This document shows, in pieces, positions 1 to 7,941 of a stretch of 64,000 nt of DNA (position 1 is the first letter of the stretch; every line of letters starts with the position of its first letter). Source of the stretch: Alteromonas ponticola (GTDB lineage: Bacteria; Pseudomonadota; Gammaproteobacteria; Enterobacterales; Alteromonadaceae); NCBI RefSeq assembly GCF_012911815.1, contig NZ_JAATNW010000003.1, positions 62,001 through 126,000 on the forward strand, in the 5' to 3' direction. Made by a program: the position numbers and the translations under genes. The notes beneath the pieces are model-generated. The model saw nothing but the letters and a program-made list of their open reading frames with translations. It was not told where the DNA came from and did no database searches.

Positions 1-338
1 TTATTCGCCCGGTGGGCTCACCCTACGGGCCGTGCTAAAGCACGTTCAAAAGCGCTGCGCGCTGTTGTCGAACAGCTTCGCTGGTTCGAATCTAATTCTA
101 CGCTCAGGGAGTTTTTTTAAATTTCGATAGGAGTTTGGTTTTACTCGAAGATGGTGGGTCGTGCTGGATTATTCGCCCGGTGGGCTCACCCTGCGGGCCG
201 TGCTAAAGCACGTTCAAAAGCGCTGCGCGCTGTTGTCGAACAGCTTCGCTGGTTCGAATCTAATTCTACGCTCAGGGAGTTTTTTTAAATTTCGATAGGA
301 GTTTGGTTTTACTCGAAGATGGTGGGTCGTGCTGGATT
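1..338. repeat. 168-bp tandem direct repeat downstream of tRNA-Lys
   Basis: Positions 1-170 and 169-338 are the same sequence with one visible difference (a25 versus g193), giving a period of 168 bp. The window starts inside the array, so more copies may lie to the left. In the tRNA-sense (minus) direction each unit begins with 19 nt identical to the tRNA-Lys 3' end and CCA (152-170, 320-338), then about 150 bp rich in small hairpins. Examples are GTGC-TAAA-GCAC, AGCGC-TGC-GCGCT and a CGAACAGC/GCTGGTTCG arm near 69-89. No protein is apparent. The structure recalls the E. coli tyrT rtT repeats (from memory); no sequence relation is claimed. Confidence 0.9.
152..170 (-). pseudogene. Isolated tRNA-Lys 3' tail (19 nt with CCA)
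   Basis: These 19 nt match the last 19 nt of the intact tRNA-Lys genes: the 3' half of the T arm, the acceptor strand, the discriminator and CCA. The match then breaks into the repeat. It is one period (168 bp) from the 3' end of the first intact tRNA, so it was copied as part of the repeat. No tRNA can be made from it, but it could act as a processing site, because tRNA 3' processing enzymes recognise this end. Confidence 0.85.
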
Positions 339-395
339 CGAACCAGCGACCAATTGATTAAAAGTCAACTGCTCTACCAACTGAGCTAACGACCC
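320..395 (-). tRNA. tRNA-Lys (anticodon UUU), distal copy
   Basis: This 76-nt cloverleaf has an encoded CCA. The acceptor strands GGGTCGT and ACGACCC pair over seven bases, the anticodon loop CTTTTAA places UUU at positions 34-36, and the T loop is TTCGAAT. It is identical to the copy at 424-499, with a 28-nt spacer between them, so both are probably cut from one transcript. The repeat array begins directly at its 3' end. Confidence 0.98.
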
Positions 396-423
396 ATCAA
401 CGAGTTATGAAAAGCGAGGAAAG

Positions 424-499
424 TGGTGGGTCGTGCTGGATTCGAACCAGCGACCAATTGATTAAAAGTCAACTGCTCTACCAACTGAGCTAACGACCC
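424..499 (-). tRNA. tRNA-Lys (anticodon UUU), promoter-proximal copy
   Basis: This is a 76-nt tRNA with encoded CCA, identical in sequence to 320-395. All four stems pair and the anticodon is UUU, which reads AAA and AAG. It is the first gene after the promoter at 541-568. Twin lysine tRNA genes are common in gammaproteobacteria, so the pair itself is ordinary. The repeats that follow are not. Confidence 0.98.
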
Positions 500-540
500 T
501 TCGCTTTTCTGTTGTTGCCAGTGCTTGGCAACGGCGGCAT

Positions 541-568
541 ATAATACTGATTTCAGCCGAGGGTGCAA
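541..568 (-). promoter_or_regulatory. Sigma-70 promoter of the tRNA-Lys operon
   Basis: Read on the minus strand, a -35 box TTGCAC (568-563) and a -10 box TATTAT (546-541) are separated by 16 bp. A GC-rich discriminator (GCCGCCG) follows. Such a discriminator is typical of stable-RNA promoters under growth-rate and stringent control. The first tRNA begins about 35 nt after the predicted start. Confidence 0.75.
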
Positions 569-690
569 CCCAAAACTGCGATTTATTTTCACTTTTCTTA
601 AAAAGTTGCGTCAAACGCCTAAAATAAAAACAAATCGTTTACGGAATGGTCACAAACCGTCGGAATCACTAGTAGTTTAACTGTTATAAA

Positions 691-720
691 TGAAAAACCT
701 CTCAAAAGAGAGGTTTTTCA
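691..720 (-). terminator. Intrinsic terminator of the tol-pal operon
   Basis: A perfect 13-bp stem with an AAAA/TTTT loop spans 691-720. It has T-runs on both strands, so it could stop transcription in either direction. It lies 23 bp beyond the cpoB stop codon, where the end of the tol-pal message is expected. Confidence 0.85.
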
Positions 721-742
721 ACATCCACACAGATGTGAAAAA

Positions 743-1585
743 TTATAGACCACTAATTCTGGATTCAGCCAACTTTCTGGCAGAAGAATTTGGATACATT
801 TCGATCACTTGCTGGTAAAACTGTTTAGCCTGCTGATTGTTATTCTGGCGTTCAGCAATCACACCCAATTTTAATAACGCATCAGCTCGCTTACTCGAGT
901 TGGAAAAGCGATTAGAAACAATTTCAAATTGTTCCTGTGCTTGCGCCCACTCCTGCTTATTAAACAATAACTGACCTAACCAGTAATGAGCATTCGGCGC
1001 ATATTGGCTGTTTGGGAAGCGCTGTATAAATGCCTGAAATGCAGGAATAGCTTTGTCGTATTCACGTGACTGCAAAATCAGATTCACCGCATTATCATAA
1101 GCAGTGCTCTCGTCTTCCGCATTCGCAGAGGGCCGTGAAACGGGTTGTGACACCGCCGAATTAGTGTCATCGTCTGCTGATGAAGGGGAGCCACTTTGCT
1201 TGAGCGCCTCAACCCGCTTATCTATTTCAAGATAGAGCTCGCGTTGGCGTTCGAGCACTTTTTCAAGTTGGTTGGTATGCACTTCAACCGCACCGCGCAG
1301 TTCGTCTATTTCACTCTGCATAGTGTCCAATTGTTGTTGCAGTCGATGTTGCATTTGCGTGCGACTATCAACCATTCTTTCCAGTATTTCGACCCGCTGC
1401 TCAACTGTTCCTACCGGCATGCCCTGCCCCTGGCTGGCACTCGCGCGACGACTATTGTCGTTATTGTTTACATCGTAAACAGGCGCTTGCGCATTCACCA
1501 TTACAGAAACAAGCAAGGCGCTACACAAGGTAGCGCCCCGAGCAATAGAACCGGAAAAATGTCGGTCTGTTATTGCTTTAGTCAT
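743..1585 (-). CDS. cpoB: Cell division coordinator CpoB (YbgF), periplasmic TPR protein
   Basis: This 280-residue exported protein has a signal peptide ending near the motif VNAQA, a heptad-rich N-terminal coiled coil (about residues 55-120, the trimerisation region of the family), a Ser/Asp/Asn-rich linker, and C-terminal TPR repeats from about residue 160. In E. coli CpoB binds TolA and links Tol-Pal constriction of the outer membrane to septal peptidoglycan synthesis by PBP1B. It is the last gene of the tol-pal operon. Its ATG overlaps the pal stop codon by one base (TAATG), which suggests translational coupling. Length and position fit the family. Confidence 0.95.
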   Translation of the reverse strand: MTKAITDRHFSGSIARGATLCSALLVSVMVNAQAPVYDVNNNDNSRRASASQGQGMPVGTVEQRVEILERMVDSRTQMQHRLQQQLDTMQSEIDELRGAVEVHTNQLEKVLERQRELYLEIDKRVEALKQSGSPSSADDDTNSAVSQPVSRPSANAEDESTAYDNAVNLILQSREYDKAIPAFQAFIQRFPNSQYAPNAHYWLGQLLFNKQEWAQAQEQFEIVSNRFSNSSKRADALLKLGVIAERQNNNQQAKQFYQQVIEMYPNSSARKLAESRISGL

Positions 1586-2151
1586 TATTTATAAACTACC
1601 ACTCCGCGGCGGTTTTGAGCTTGTGCGTATTCAGTAGAGCCCATCACCGCTGGTTTTTCTTCACCGTAAGAAACAGTAGAGACCTGGCTGCTGTTTACAC
1701 CCGCATTGAGCAAGTAAGTTTCTACAGCTTGTGCACGACGCTCACCTAATGCGATGTTGTATTCAGGCGTACCGCGTTGGTCAGTGTGACCTTCGATAAC
1801 GACTTGCTGATCAGCATTTTGAACCAGAAATTCAGCATGCTTATCAAGTAAGCTTTGGAATTCTGATTTGATGGTTGAGCGGTCGAAATCAAAATAAACT
1901 GTTTGCTCGCGCTTCAGTTCATCCATCTGCTGTTGAACCATCTCCTTCTGACGCTCCATACGCTGTGCAGATTCAGCTTGAACACGCTGCTCTTCTTCTG
2001 CGCGTGCTCTTTGCTCTGCTTCAGCTTGTTCTTGCGCCATGCGGTTTCTTTCTGCAGCTAATTCTTCTTCGCTAGGACCTGAAGAACAGGCCATCAAAGT
2101 CACCACAGGTAACGCGATAATGAAGCTTTTCATTATTTTGTTCATTTGCAT
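1585..2151 (-). CDS. pal: Peptidoglycan-associated outer-membrane lipoprotein Pal
   Basis: This 188-residue lipoprotein has the lipobox LMAC near residue 22, a charged Glu/Arg/Gln-rich linker, and an OmpA-like peptidoglycan-binding domain from about residue 80 with the FDFDRS and EGHTDQRGTPEYN motifs. Pal anchors the outer membrane to the wall and is moved to the septum by TolB and the TolQRA motor. The ATG at 2151 gives the N-terminus MQMNKIMK, resembling the E. coli MQLNKVLK, so I keep it although a second ATG (2145) is better spaced from an AGAGG sequence. The linker between the lipid anchor and the OmpA domain is longer than in E. coli. Confidence 0.97.
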   Translation of the reverse strand: MQMNKIMKSFIIALPVVTLMACSSGPSEEELAAERNRMAQEQAEAEQRARAEEEQRVQAESAQRMERQKEMVQQQMDELKREQTVYFDFDRSTIKSEFQSLLDKHAEFLVQNADQQVVIEGHTDQRGTPEYNIALGERRAQAVETYLLNAGVNSSQVSTVSYGEEKPAVMGSTEYAQAQNRRGVVVYK

Positions 2152-2191
2152 CCTCTTATTCCTTACTTAATTCATCAATGATTTTAGCTTA

Positions 2192-3547
2192 TTAAAACAA
2201 AAATGGTGACCAACTTGGTGATTTCACTTGCCCATTGGCTGCTGGTAACCTGGCCTTAAAACGCCCATCGAGCGAAACCAGGGATAAAACCTGTGTTCCT
2301 TCATGAAGGGTGCTGTAAATAATCATGCTTCCGTTCGGGGCAATGCTCGGTGACTCGTCCAGATAGGTACGCGTCAGCACTTGCAGTGCACCATTATCCA
2401 TTCCCTGTTTGGCTATGTGGTAGCTTCCGCGCGTGCGGTTAACCAACACCAGCTGTTTTCCGTCGGGTGTTATCGTACCACCCAAATTCTGTTCACCCTC
2501 AAACGTCTGTCGTCTGATCTTTCCTGATGCTAAATTTACGCTATAAATCTGAGGTTTACCACCCCGTTCGGAACTAAATATCAAGGTTTTTCCATCAGGT
2601 GCCCATGACGGCTCAGTATCAATGGCTCTATTTCGGGTGATTCGACGCAAATCTTTACTGGCTAAGTCCATAACATAAACTTCGGGATTGCCATCTTTTG
2701 ACAACACCATAGCAAGTTGTTTGCCATCCGGCGAAAAAACAGGACTTCCATTTATTCCGGGAAAGTCTGTAATTCGCGTACGCTGCATACTGTAAATATC
2801 CTGAATGAAAATTTGTGGGCGTTTATTTTCAAAACTCACGTAGGCCAGTTTTTCTCCATCCGGAGACCATGAAGGCGACATTAACGGCTCTGGCGAGGAC
2901 AATAAACGAGTTTCATTTTCACCATCATAATCAGCTATGACTAACTGATAGGGCAATTTGTTGGTTTCACGGTCACGCACAATAACATAGGCAATTCTGG
3001 TCAAGAACGCGCCGCGCGTGCCCGTGAGTTTTTCGTATACCACATCACTGATGCGATGGGCATATTGACGAAAGTCTTTACTGTTTATCATTGCTTGTCT
3101 TGAATCAATGATATGATCTTTACTTGCAACTAGCTCGCCGTTACTCAAAACGCGAGATTTTCCATTGGTAATCTGCCCACGCAGCACATCAATTAACTCG
3201 TACGACACTTGATAGCGGTCGACCGACTGCTCTTCCACCGTACCCACTAATACTGTATCGACTCCTGCAGCGGCCCACGCAGCGTAGTTTATCTCGCCAT
3301 CGGTGGTTGGCTGTTGTGGCATTTTATCAGGTGAAACAGGATTAAATTTACCACTACGCATTAGATCTGCCATTACCACATCAGAGATTGCACCCGGTTG
3401 TTGGCCGTTTCCTTTCCATTTGAATGGCACTACACCGATTGGACGTGCACTATCTACACCTTCGGTAATCACAATTTCAAGGGTTGCCTGAGCCAGCATG
3501 CTAACTGAACATAAGGCAACGGTGAGCCATACTCGAAATTTTCGCAT
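2192..3547 (-). CDS. tolB: Tol-Pal system periplasmic protein TolB
   Basis: This 451-residue periplasmic protein has a signal peptide (cleavage near QAT, residue 22), an N-terminal alpha/beta domain, and a C-terminal six-bladed beta-propeller seen as repeated [16 protein letters not shown] and EPSWAPDG blade motifs from about residue 220. TolB binds Pal through the propeller and TolA through its N-terminal segment, switching Pal between wall-bound and mobile states. It sits between tolA and pal, 4 bp after the tolA stop. Length matches the family and all blades are intact. Confidence 0.97.
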   Translation of the reverse strand: MRKFRVWLTVALCSVSMLAQATLEIVITEGVDSARPIGVVPFKWKGNGQQPGAISDVVMADLMRSGKFNPVSPDKMPQQPTTDGEINYAAWAAAGVDTVLVGTVEEQSVDRYQVSYELIDVLRGQITNGKSRVLSNGELVASKDHIIDSRQAMINSKDFRQYAHRISDVVYEKLTGTRGAFLTRIAYVIVRDRETNKLPYQLVIADYDGENETRLLSSPEPLMSPSWSPDGEKLAYVSFENKRPQIFIQDIYSMQRTRITDFPGINGSPVFSPDGKQLAMVLSKDGNPEVYVMDLASKDLRRITRNRAIDTEPSWAPDGKTLIFSSERGGKPQIYSVNLASGKIRRQTFEGEQNLGGTITPDGKQLVLVNRTRGSYHIAKQGMDNGALQVLTRTYLDESPSIAPNGSMIIYSTLHEGTQVLSLVSLDGRFKARLPAANGQVKSPSWSPFLF

Positions 3548-3551
3548 CGTT

Positions 3552-4340
3552 TTATAGTTCCACTGTTAAATTAATGTCTTTAAGTTTTTCATACACATCA
3601 GGCGCGTCTGACATGGGCATTTTGTCGGGTCTTAACACAGCACTTTGTGCTGCACGACACAATGCAGGATCGCCCTTGAGAATAGTAACTTGTGTCACCA
3701 GCCCGGTTGTGGCTAGTTTTATATTTAAGCGACAGGACTTACCTTCAAAGCTTTCATCTTCGATCAGATAACGCTTAATGGTTTGCTGGATTAATGCCTG
3801 ATAGCGCTCAGTTTCAGACAACACCTGCTTCGCTCGGCGCTGACGCTGAGCGGCCTGCTCCGCTTCCAGCTGCTCCTGCATAATTCTTTCCATTTCAGCT
3901 TTTTCCTGCGCTTCCTTACGCTTACGCTCGGCTTCTGCCTTGGCTTTTCTCTCTTGTTCTTCTCTTTCTTTTGCTTTTTGCGCTGCCACCTCACGCAATT
4001 CCTGCTGACGCTTGCGTTCTGCTTCCTGCTTGCGTTTTTGCTCAGCTTCCTGTTTAATTTTTAGTTGTCGTTGCCGTTCTCGTTCTGCTGCCTGACGCTT
4101 CTTTTCTTCTTCTGCACGGGCTTGAGCTTGCGCTTGTTGTTGCGCACGTTTTTGATCAGCAATGGCCTGAGCATCGATGAAGGTTGCCTGAATAGCAGGC
4201 GCAGACTCAGCGGGTGCCATCAAGGGCTCCGGAGAAATAGTGATGCTTATTAGCAACACTATTGCTATCCCCAGATGAAGTCCCAGAGATTTTAGCAACG
4301 ATTGTTGTTCAGGCGACAGCGACGACTGTTTTTTCTTCAC
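3552..4340 (-). CDS. tolA: Cell envelope integrity protein TolA
   Basis: This 262-residue inner-membrane protein spans the periplasm. One N-terminal transmembrane helix (about residues 16-36) anchors it to TolQR. A long Lys/Arg/Glu/Gln/Ala-rich helix follows (about 55-175), and a small C-terminal globular domain (about 180-262) has the paired cysteines expected in domain III (CRLN, ALCRAA). TolA carries proton-motive energy to TolB and Pal during division. It is much shorter than the 421-residue E. coli protein because the central helix is short, which is common outside the enterics. Its ATG overlaps the tolR stop by 4 bp. Confidence 0.95.
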   Translation of the reverse strand: MKKKQSSLSPEQQSLLKSLGLHLGIAIVLLISITISPEPLMAPAESAPAIQATFIDAQAIADQKRAQQQAQAQARAEEEKKRQAAERERQRQLKIKQEAEQKRKQEAERKRQQELREVAAQKAKEREEQERKAKAEAERKRKEAQEKAEMERIMQEQLEAEQAAQRQRRAKQVLSETERYQALIQQTIKRYLIEDESFEGKSCRLNIKLATTGLVTQVTILKGDPALCRAAQSAVLRPDKMPMSDAPDVYEKLKDINLTVEL

Positions 4341-4762
4341 TCAGGTTCCACCGGATCGGTCATGAGTCCAACAGAAGGCACACCTGCTCCCTGTAACAGC
4401 ACCATTAACTGAATAATTTCATTGTAGGCAACCTGCCCATCTCCTTTTACAACCACTGGAATTTTGGGATCTTTTTGGAGCTGTGCCTGCACTAGTGCAG
4501 CTAATTCATCCCCCTCAAGAACACGCTCTTGATCCTCACCCACATTTAAATAGTATCGGCCCTTTACATCTACAGACGCAATCAAAGGCGGATTATCTTC
4601 TTGCTCGATGGGTTCAGCACTGGCTTTTGGCAGATCAACTTTTACGCCTTGAGTCACTAATGGTGCGGTGACCATAAAAATGATCAGTAGCACCAACATG
4701 ACATCAATGTAGGGAACCACATTAATTTCAGAAACCGGGCGGCGACGTTTACGTGTATACAT
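4337..4762 (-). CDS. tolR: Tol-Pal biopolymer transport protein TolR
   Basis: This 141-residue protein of the ExbD/TolR family has a short basic cytoplasmic N-terminus (TRKRRRP) and one transmembrane helix containing the proton-path aspartate in the motif NVVPYIDVMLVLL. The rest is a periplasmic domain. With TolQ it forms the proton-driven motor that energises TolA. Family-typical length, and located between tolQ and tolA as usual. Confidence 0.97.
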   Translation of the reverse strand: MYTRKRRRPVSEINVVPYIDVMLVLLIIFMVTAPLVTQGVKVDLPKASAEPIEQEDNPPLIASVDVKGRYYLNVGEDQERVLEGDELAALVQAQLQKDPKIPVVVKGDGQVAYNEIIQLMVLLQGAGVPSVGLMTDPVEPE

Positions 4763-4785
4763 AGTGAATTCTCCCAGTCAGACAA

Positions 4786-5481
4786 TTATTGCTGCGGTGG
4801 TGACTGGACGTGAGATGCAATCGCCTGCCGGTGAAGTATTGCTGAAAATTCTTCCATAAAGTTGCCGTAACTGTTTTCAAGCTTTTCAACCTGATTACTG
4901 AAACGGTTATACGCAATAACTGCGGGAATAGCTGCAAACAAACCGATAGCCGTCGCGATGAGTGCCTCAGCGATACCCGGCGCCACCATTGCTAATGTTG
5001 CCTGCTGCACTTCGCCCAACGCAATAAACGCGTTCATAATACCCCATACGGTACCGAACAAGCCGATATAAGGGCTGATGGAACCGGCAGTGGCCAGGAA
5101 AGGCAGATGACTCTCAAGACTCTCTACCTCGCGCGACATACTTACCCGCATTGCACGATCGGTGCCGTCAACAATGCCGTTAATGCTGGTATTGCTTTTA
5201 CGCAGGCGCACAAACTCTTTAAATCCAGCACAGAACAAACTCGCCATTCCCGACACATTCGTGCGCGCAGACAATTCCTGGTATAGGCGGTTTAGATCGG
5301 CACCAGACCAGAACTTATCTTCAAATTGTCGCATTTCTTTGCGGGCTTTCGTTAGTGCTTTGCTCCTTTGGAAAATAAATGTCCATGACGCGATTGAAAC
5401 GCCTATAAGAAGCAACATAACCAGTTGAACTATAAAGCTTGCCTGAAGAAACAAGCCAATGAAGGTTAAATCAGATGACAC
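4786..5481 (-). CDS. tolQ: Tol-Pal proton channel protein TolQ
   Basis: This 231-residue inner-membrane protein of the ExbB/TolQ family has three predicted transmembrane segments: about 10-35, and two near 130-155 and 165-190. A large cytoplasmic loop lies between the first and second. The conserved [10 protein letters not shown] and [20 protein letters not shown] stretches line the proton path shared with TolR. The gene starts inside the last codons of ybgC (11-bp overlap) and heads the tolQRAB-pal-cpoB series, which is the standard operon order. Confidence 0.97.
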   Translation of the reverse strand: MSSDLTFIGLFLQASFIVQLVMLLLIGVSIASWTFIFQRSKALTKARKEMRQFEDKFWSGADLNRLYQELSARTNVSGMASLFCAGFKEFVRLRKSNTSINGIVDGTDRAMRVSMSREVESLESHLPFLATAGSISPYIGLFGTVWGIMNAFIALGEVQQATLAMVAPGIAEALIATAIGLFAAIPAVIAYNRFSNQVEKLENSYGNFMEEFSAILHRQAIASHVQSPPQQ

Positions 5482-5869
5482 GCGTTAAATCCCCTTTCAA
5501 TGAGCGCGGCAGGCGTCTGGCAGTCATTTTGGCCAAATCCACACAGGCTATTAATATTTCAGCTGCGACTAAAAGATCATCAGCAGAATTTTTTATTTGT
5601 TGTTTGAACGTAACACTTGCGCCTTTTAATTCTACAACCTGTGTTTCAATACTCAATAGCTGATTGAAACGTGCAGGCGCATAGTTATGCATTTCAACCC
5701 GTTTGACGACGAAAGCCACAGATTGTTCAATGAGTGTATCCTGTTCGTAGCCAAGTTCACGTAACAATTCAGTTCTGGCGCGTTCCATGAACTTTAAATA
5801 GTTTGCATAGTAAACGATGCCACCTGCATCCGTATCTTCGTAATAAACACGTACATTAAATTTGTGCAT
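5471..5869 (-). CDS. ybgC: Acyl-CoA thioesterase YbgC (hotdog fold)
   Basis: This 132-residue 4-hydroxybenzoyl-CoA thioesterase-like hotdog protein starts at the ATG at 5869. That start gives the canonical N-terminus [17 protein letters not shown] and the length seen in E. coli (134). The open frame runs further upstream, but the extra residues are not family-like. The catalytic aspartate lies in [15 protein letters not shown]. YbgC hydrolyses acyl-CoA thioesters and is encoded with tol-pal in most gammaproteobacteria, probably linked to phospholipid metabolism. First gene of the operon. Confidence 0.94.
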   Translation of the reverse strand: MHKFNVRVYYEDTDAGGIVYYANYLKFMERARTELLRELGYEQDTLIEQSVAFVVKRVEMHNYAPARFNQLLSIETQVVELKGASVTFKQQIKNSADDLLVAAEILIACVDLAKMTARRLPRSLKGDLTRVI

Positions 5870-6056
5870 AATTATGCTTTGCAGTACATTTGTTAATGCT
5901 ACGATAATATTACAATGGGTCGGAAACAAGCCCCTTTTGAAAAAATATTTTCTGATAAAGCCTTTATAAACCGTAGCATTAAACCAATTTATCACGTTGC
6001 ATTAACAGGGCATTAACGGATTAGTTTATTTAATCTGAAAAAATAATTTTCCTCAA
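5870..6056. other. Intergenic region upstream of ybgC
   Basis: This AT-rich spacer separates the tol-pal operon (minus strand) from the candidate small RNA (plus strand). It must hold the ybgC-tol promoter. A TATTAT-like element on the minus strand near 5912 is possible, but I see no convincing -35 at normal spacing. No small gene is evident. Confidence 0.4.
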
Positions 6057-6084
6057 TTGTCAGGTTCAACTATTTCTCTATAAT
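6057..6084 (+). promoter_or_regulatory. Near-consensus sigma-70 promoter of an orphan transcript
   Basis: A -35 TTGTCA (6057-6062) and a perfect -10 TATAAT (6079-6084) are separated by 16 bp on the plus strand. No protein gene follows on this strand before the intrinsic terminator at 6205-6232, so the promoter probably drives a short untranslated RNA. Confidence 0.7.
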
Positions 6085-6090
6085 GCACCC

Positions 6091-6232
6091 CATCAGTCAT
6101 ACAGCACATGACGAGCTACATGATGTAACCCGTTATCGTGAATGAGTTTTTCTCCTGTTAGACATGAGTTCCCTGGATTTATTTCCTTCAACACTTGTTG
6201 TTTTGCCCGCTCACTTTGAGCGGGCTTTTTTT
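6091..6232 (+). ncRNA. Candidate small RNA, about 140 nt
   Basis: The interval runs from the predicted start of a near-consensus promoter to the T-tract of a strong intrinsic terminator. It has no credible open reading frame and points away from ybgC. The terminator hairpin ends in seven T residues on the plus strand only. Just before it lies a GU-rich single-stranded stretch (about 6191-6204), and a CTCCT pyrimidine patch lies near 6152; both resemble seed regions of Hfq-dependent RNAs. I do not recognise an Rfam family in it. The exact ends are estimates. Confidence 0.55.
6205..6232 (+). terminator. Intrinsic terminator of the candidate sRNA
   Basis: The arms GCCCGCTCA and TGAGCGGGC pair around a short CTT loop and are followed by seven T residues on the plus strand. 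On the minus strand the hairpin is followed by AAAACAAC, so it is directional and belongs to plus-strand transcription. Confidence 0.85.
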
Positions 6233-6252
6233 ATTCTGCATTCCTGAAAGTA

Positions 6253-7224
6253 TTAATTATTTACGTACTCGTTTTCGCCTATCAATGACTTTTGCACCCC
6301 TTCCTGATAACTAGTCACACAAAAGTCAGGAAATCGTTGTTTAAACTTTGCAGAGTCAAATTTGTTGTCGCAACCGTAGCGGGGCAGCAACTCTGACGCA
6401 TCTCTGATCTGAGGGTTAACTAATCCTATTAGCGACAACTGCCACCTTTTTAGCACGCGATAGCGACACGGTTTTTTCAGAACTTGTTCACCCTGCGAAA
6501 TGATTTGTCGATAGGTCAAGCGATTATCATCACACGGTAAGTGCCAGGTCTGATTGAATGCATCCGACGTGTTCCCCAGTAAAGCCATCGCTCTGCTGGC
6601 ATCGGGGGTATAGATCAAGGTGCGTAAGGTATCATCACGCAAAAATACCAATGCGGTTTTATTGTGTTTTAGCTTCTGTAAAATCGTTACGTTGGTGATG
6701 CTTTGGGTTTTGTCCGGACCATAAAATTCAGGTGCGCGACAAATCATCGCCTCAAGCTCACCACGGTTTATTGTATCCAGTAACTCTTTGGCAATAGACG
6801 CGCGCACTTCCCCTTTTTTACCGTTAGGCTCAAATGGTGTCGCTTCATCTTGTAACTCTTCGGTTTGGGGATACATGTAGGTGTTATCGAAAAACACCAA
6901 TCTAGCGTCGTGAATTTTGCATGCAGTAATCACATTGCGCATCATGATTGGCCACTGTTCCACCCATTTCTGGGTGTCCATGGGTAAACCCGCGGTTAGA
7001 TAAACCACATTTGACCCGTCCACCGCTCTTATGGTCTGTTGCAAATCTAATAAATCGGCGCTTATCAGAGCGTCACTTGCATTCACAGACTGAGGATTAC
7101 GGCTGACCAGGCGTATCTGGTCGGTGTGATGATGGTATAATGCGCGGGCCAGTTCAGTGCCAATCTGTCCACTGGCGCCTAATATCGTGTGTAGACTCAA
7201 ATCTGTTTCCAAGACATTCAGCAT
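6253..7224 (-). CDS. NAD-dependent epimerase/dehydratase family protein (SDR)
   Basis: This atypical short-chain dehydrogenase-like protein of 323 residues has the N-terminal nucleotide-binding motif GASGQIG (about residues 17-23) and a Rossmann fold. The catalytic region is modified: the usual YxxxK is not obvious, and a FFDNTYMYP segment occupies the place of the active-site tyrosine. I chose the ATG at 7224; the longer frame would need a TTG at 7266. The substrate is unknown. Related proteins include sugar-nucleotide epimerase-like and NmrA-like enzymes. It is transcribed alone, behind the VOC gene. Confidence 0.75.
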   Translation of the reverse strand: MLNVLETDLSLHTILGASGQIGTELARALYHHHTDQIRLVSRNPQSVNASDALISADLLDLQQTIRAVDGSNVVYLTAGLPMDTQKWVEQWPIMMRNVITACKIHDARLVFFDNTYMYPQTEELQDEATPFEPNGKKGEVRASIAKELLDTINRGELEAMICRAPEFYGPDKTQSITNVTILQKLKHNKTALVFLRDDTLRTLIYTPDASRAMALLGNTSDAFNQTWHLPCDDNRLTYRQIISQGEQVLKKPCRYRVLKRWQLSLIGLVNPQIRDASELLPRYGCDNKFDSAKFKQRFPDFCVTSYQEGVQKSLIGENEYVNN

Positions 7225-7284
7225 ATCAATTAGGCGTAATGTCGTGGTTTGCAGCAGATTAATCAAGTGCTAAAAACGGAAGAC

Positions 7285-7317
7285 CAGCAAACCCGCGCTG
7301 GCGCGGGAGGTTTGCTG
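7285..7317 (-). terminator. Long hairpin downstream of the VOC gene
   Basis: CAGCAAAC pairs with GTTTGCTG around an inner CCGCGC/GCGCGG stem, between the VOC gene and the SDR gene. On the minus strand the T-rich stretch follows only after about 7 nt, so termination would be weak. It may instead stabilise the VOC mRNA 3' end. Confidence 0.4.
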
Positions 7318-7347
7318 ATAAGTTTCCGAGAACATAAAAATTAGAAG

Positions 7348-7848
7348 TTAATAGGCACCGTCGCTGTAAGTCAGTTCATAACTATGACTGTAAATCTCTA
7401 CAATATTGCCAAACGGATCTTCCATATAGATCATGCGATACGGCTTTTCACCGGGATAATAGTATCGGGGCTTCTCCATCCGACGCTTACCGCCTGCGGC
7501 AACAATCTTATCTGCCAGTTCCTCCAAATTAGGATCCTGAACACAAAAGTGAAATATACCGGTCTTCCAATATTCAAAATTATTTTCCGGGTTTTGCTGG
7601 TTCGGAAACTCGAAAATTTCTACACCAATTCGGTCTCCCGTAGATAAATGGGCAATTTTAAAGCTTCCCCACCCTTCTCCAAATACATCAGTACACATTT
7701 CGCCGATGGCGCTGTCGTCTTCTTCAATCTCAGTGGGCTTCATGATCAAATACCAGCCCATTACATTAGTATAAAATTCAACGGCCTTCTCAAGGTCAGG
7801 CACGGATATACCGATATGAGAAAACGTTCTTGGAAATGTATTGTTCAT
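7348..7848 (-). CDS. VOC (glyoxalase/bleomycin-resistance) family protein
   Basis: This 166-residue single-domain VOC protein starts at the ATG at 7848, which has a strong AAGGAGG seven bases upstream; the longer frame is not needed. Two beta-alpha-beta-beta-beta halves are visible. Potential metal ligands are the His in FSHIGISV, the His in IFHFCV and the Glu in GNIVEIY near the C-terminus. Members include lactoylglutathione lyases, dioxygenases and fosfomycin-resistance enzymes, so the reaction cannot be named. It is divergent from the LysR gene at 7942, which is its probable regulator. Confidence 0.8.
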   Translation of the reverse strand: MNNTFPRTFSHIGISVPDLEKAVEFYTNVMGWYLIMKPTEIEEDDSAIGEMCTDVFGEGWGSFKIAHLSTGDRIGVEIFEFPNQQNPENNFEYWKTGIFHFCVQDPNLEELADKIVAAGGKRRMEKPRYYYPGEKPYRMIYMEDPFGNIVEIYSHSYELTYSDGAY

Positions 7849-7941
7849 AAATTGTCCTCCTTTGATTGACATTGAGGAGTGTAGACGCCAAGCTTCATTA
7901 AGTGAAATTATCAATTTTCATATTTTTGAGTACACTTTGTA

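Noticed and set aside
1..338. CRISPR array or phage attachment sites
   Set aside because: The units are 168 bp, contiguous and lack short regular spacers. No integrase gene lies in the window, and the tRNA tails occur at exactly the repeat period, which fits duplication rather than att sites.
386..592. Open frame of 68 codons overlapping the tRNA-Lys genes
   Set aside because: It runs through a complete tRNA and its promoter on the same strand. The tRNA fold explains the conservation.
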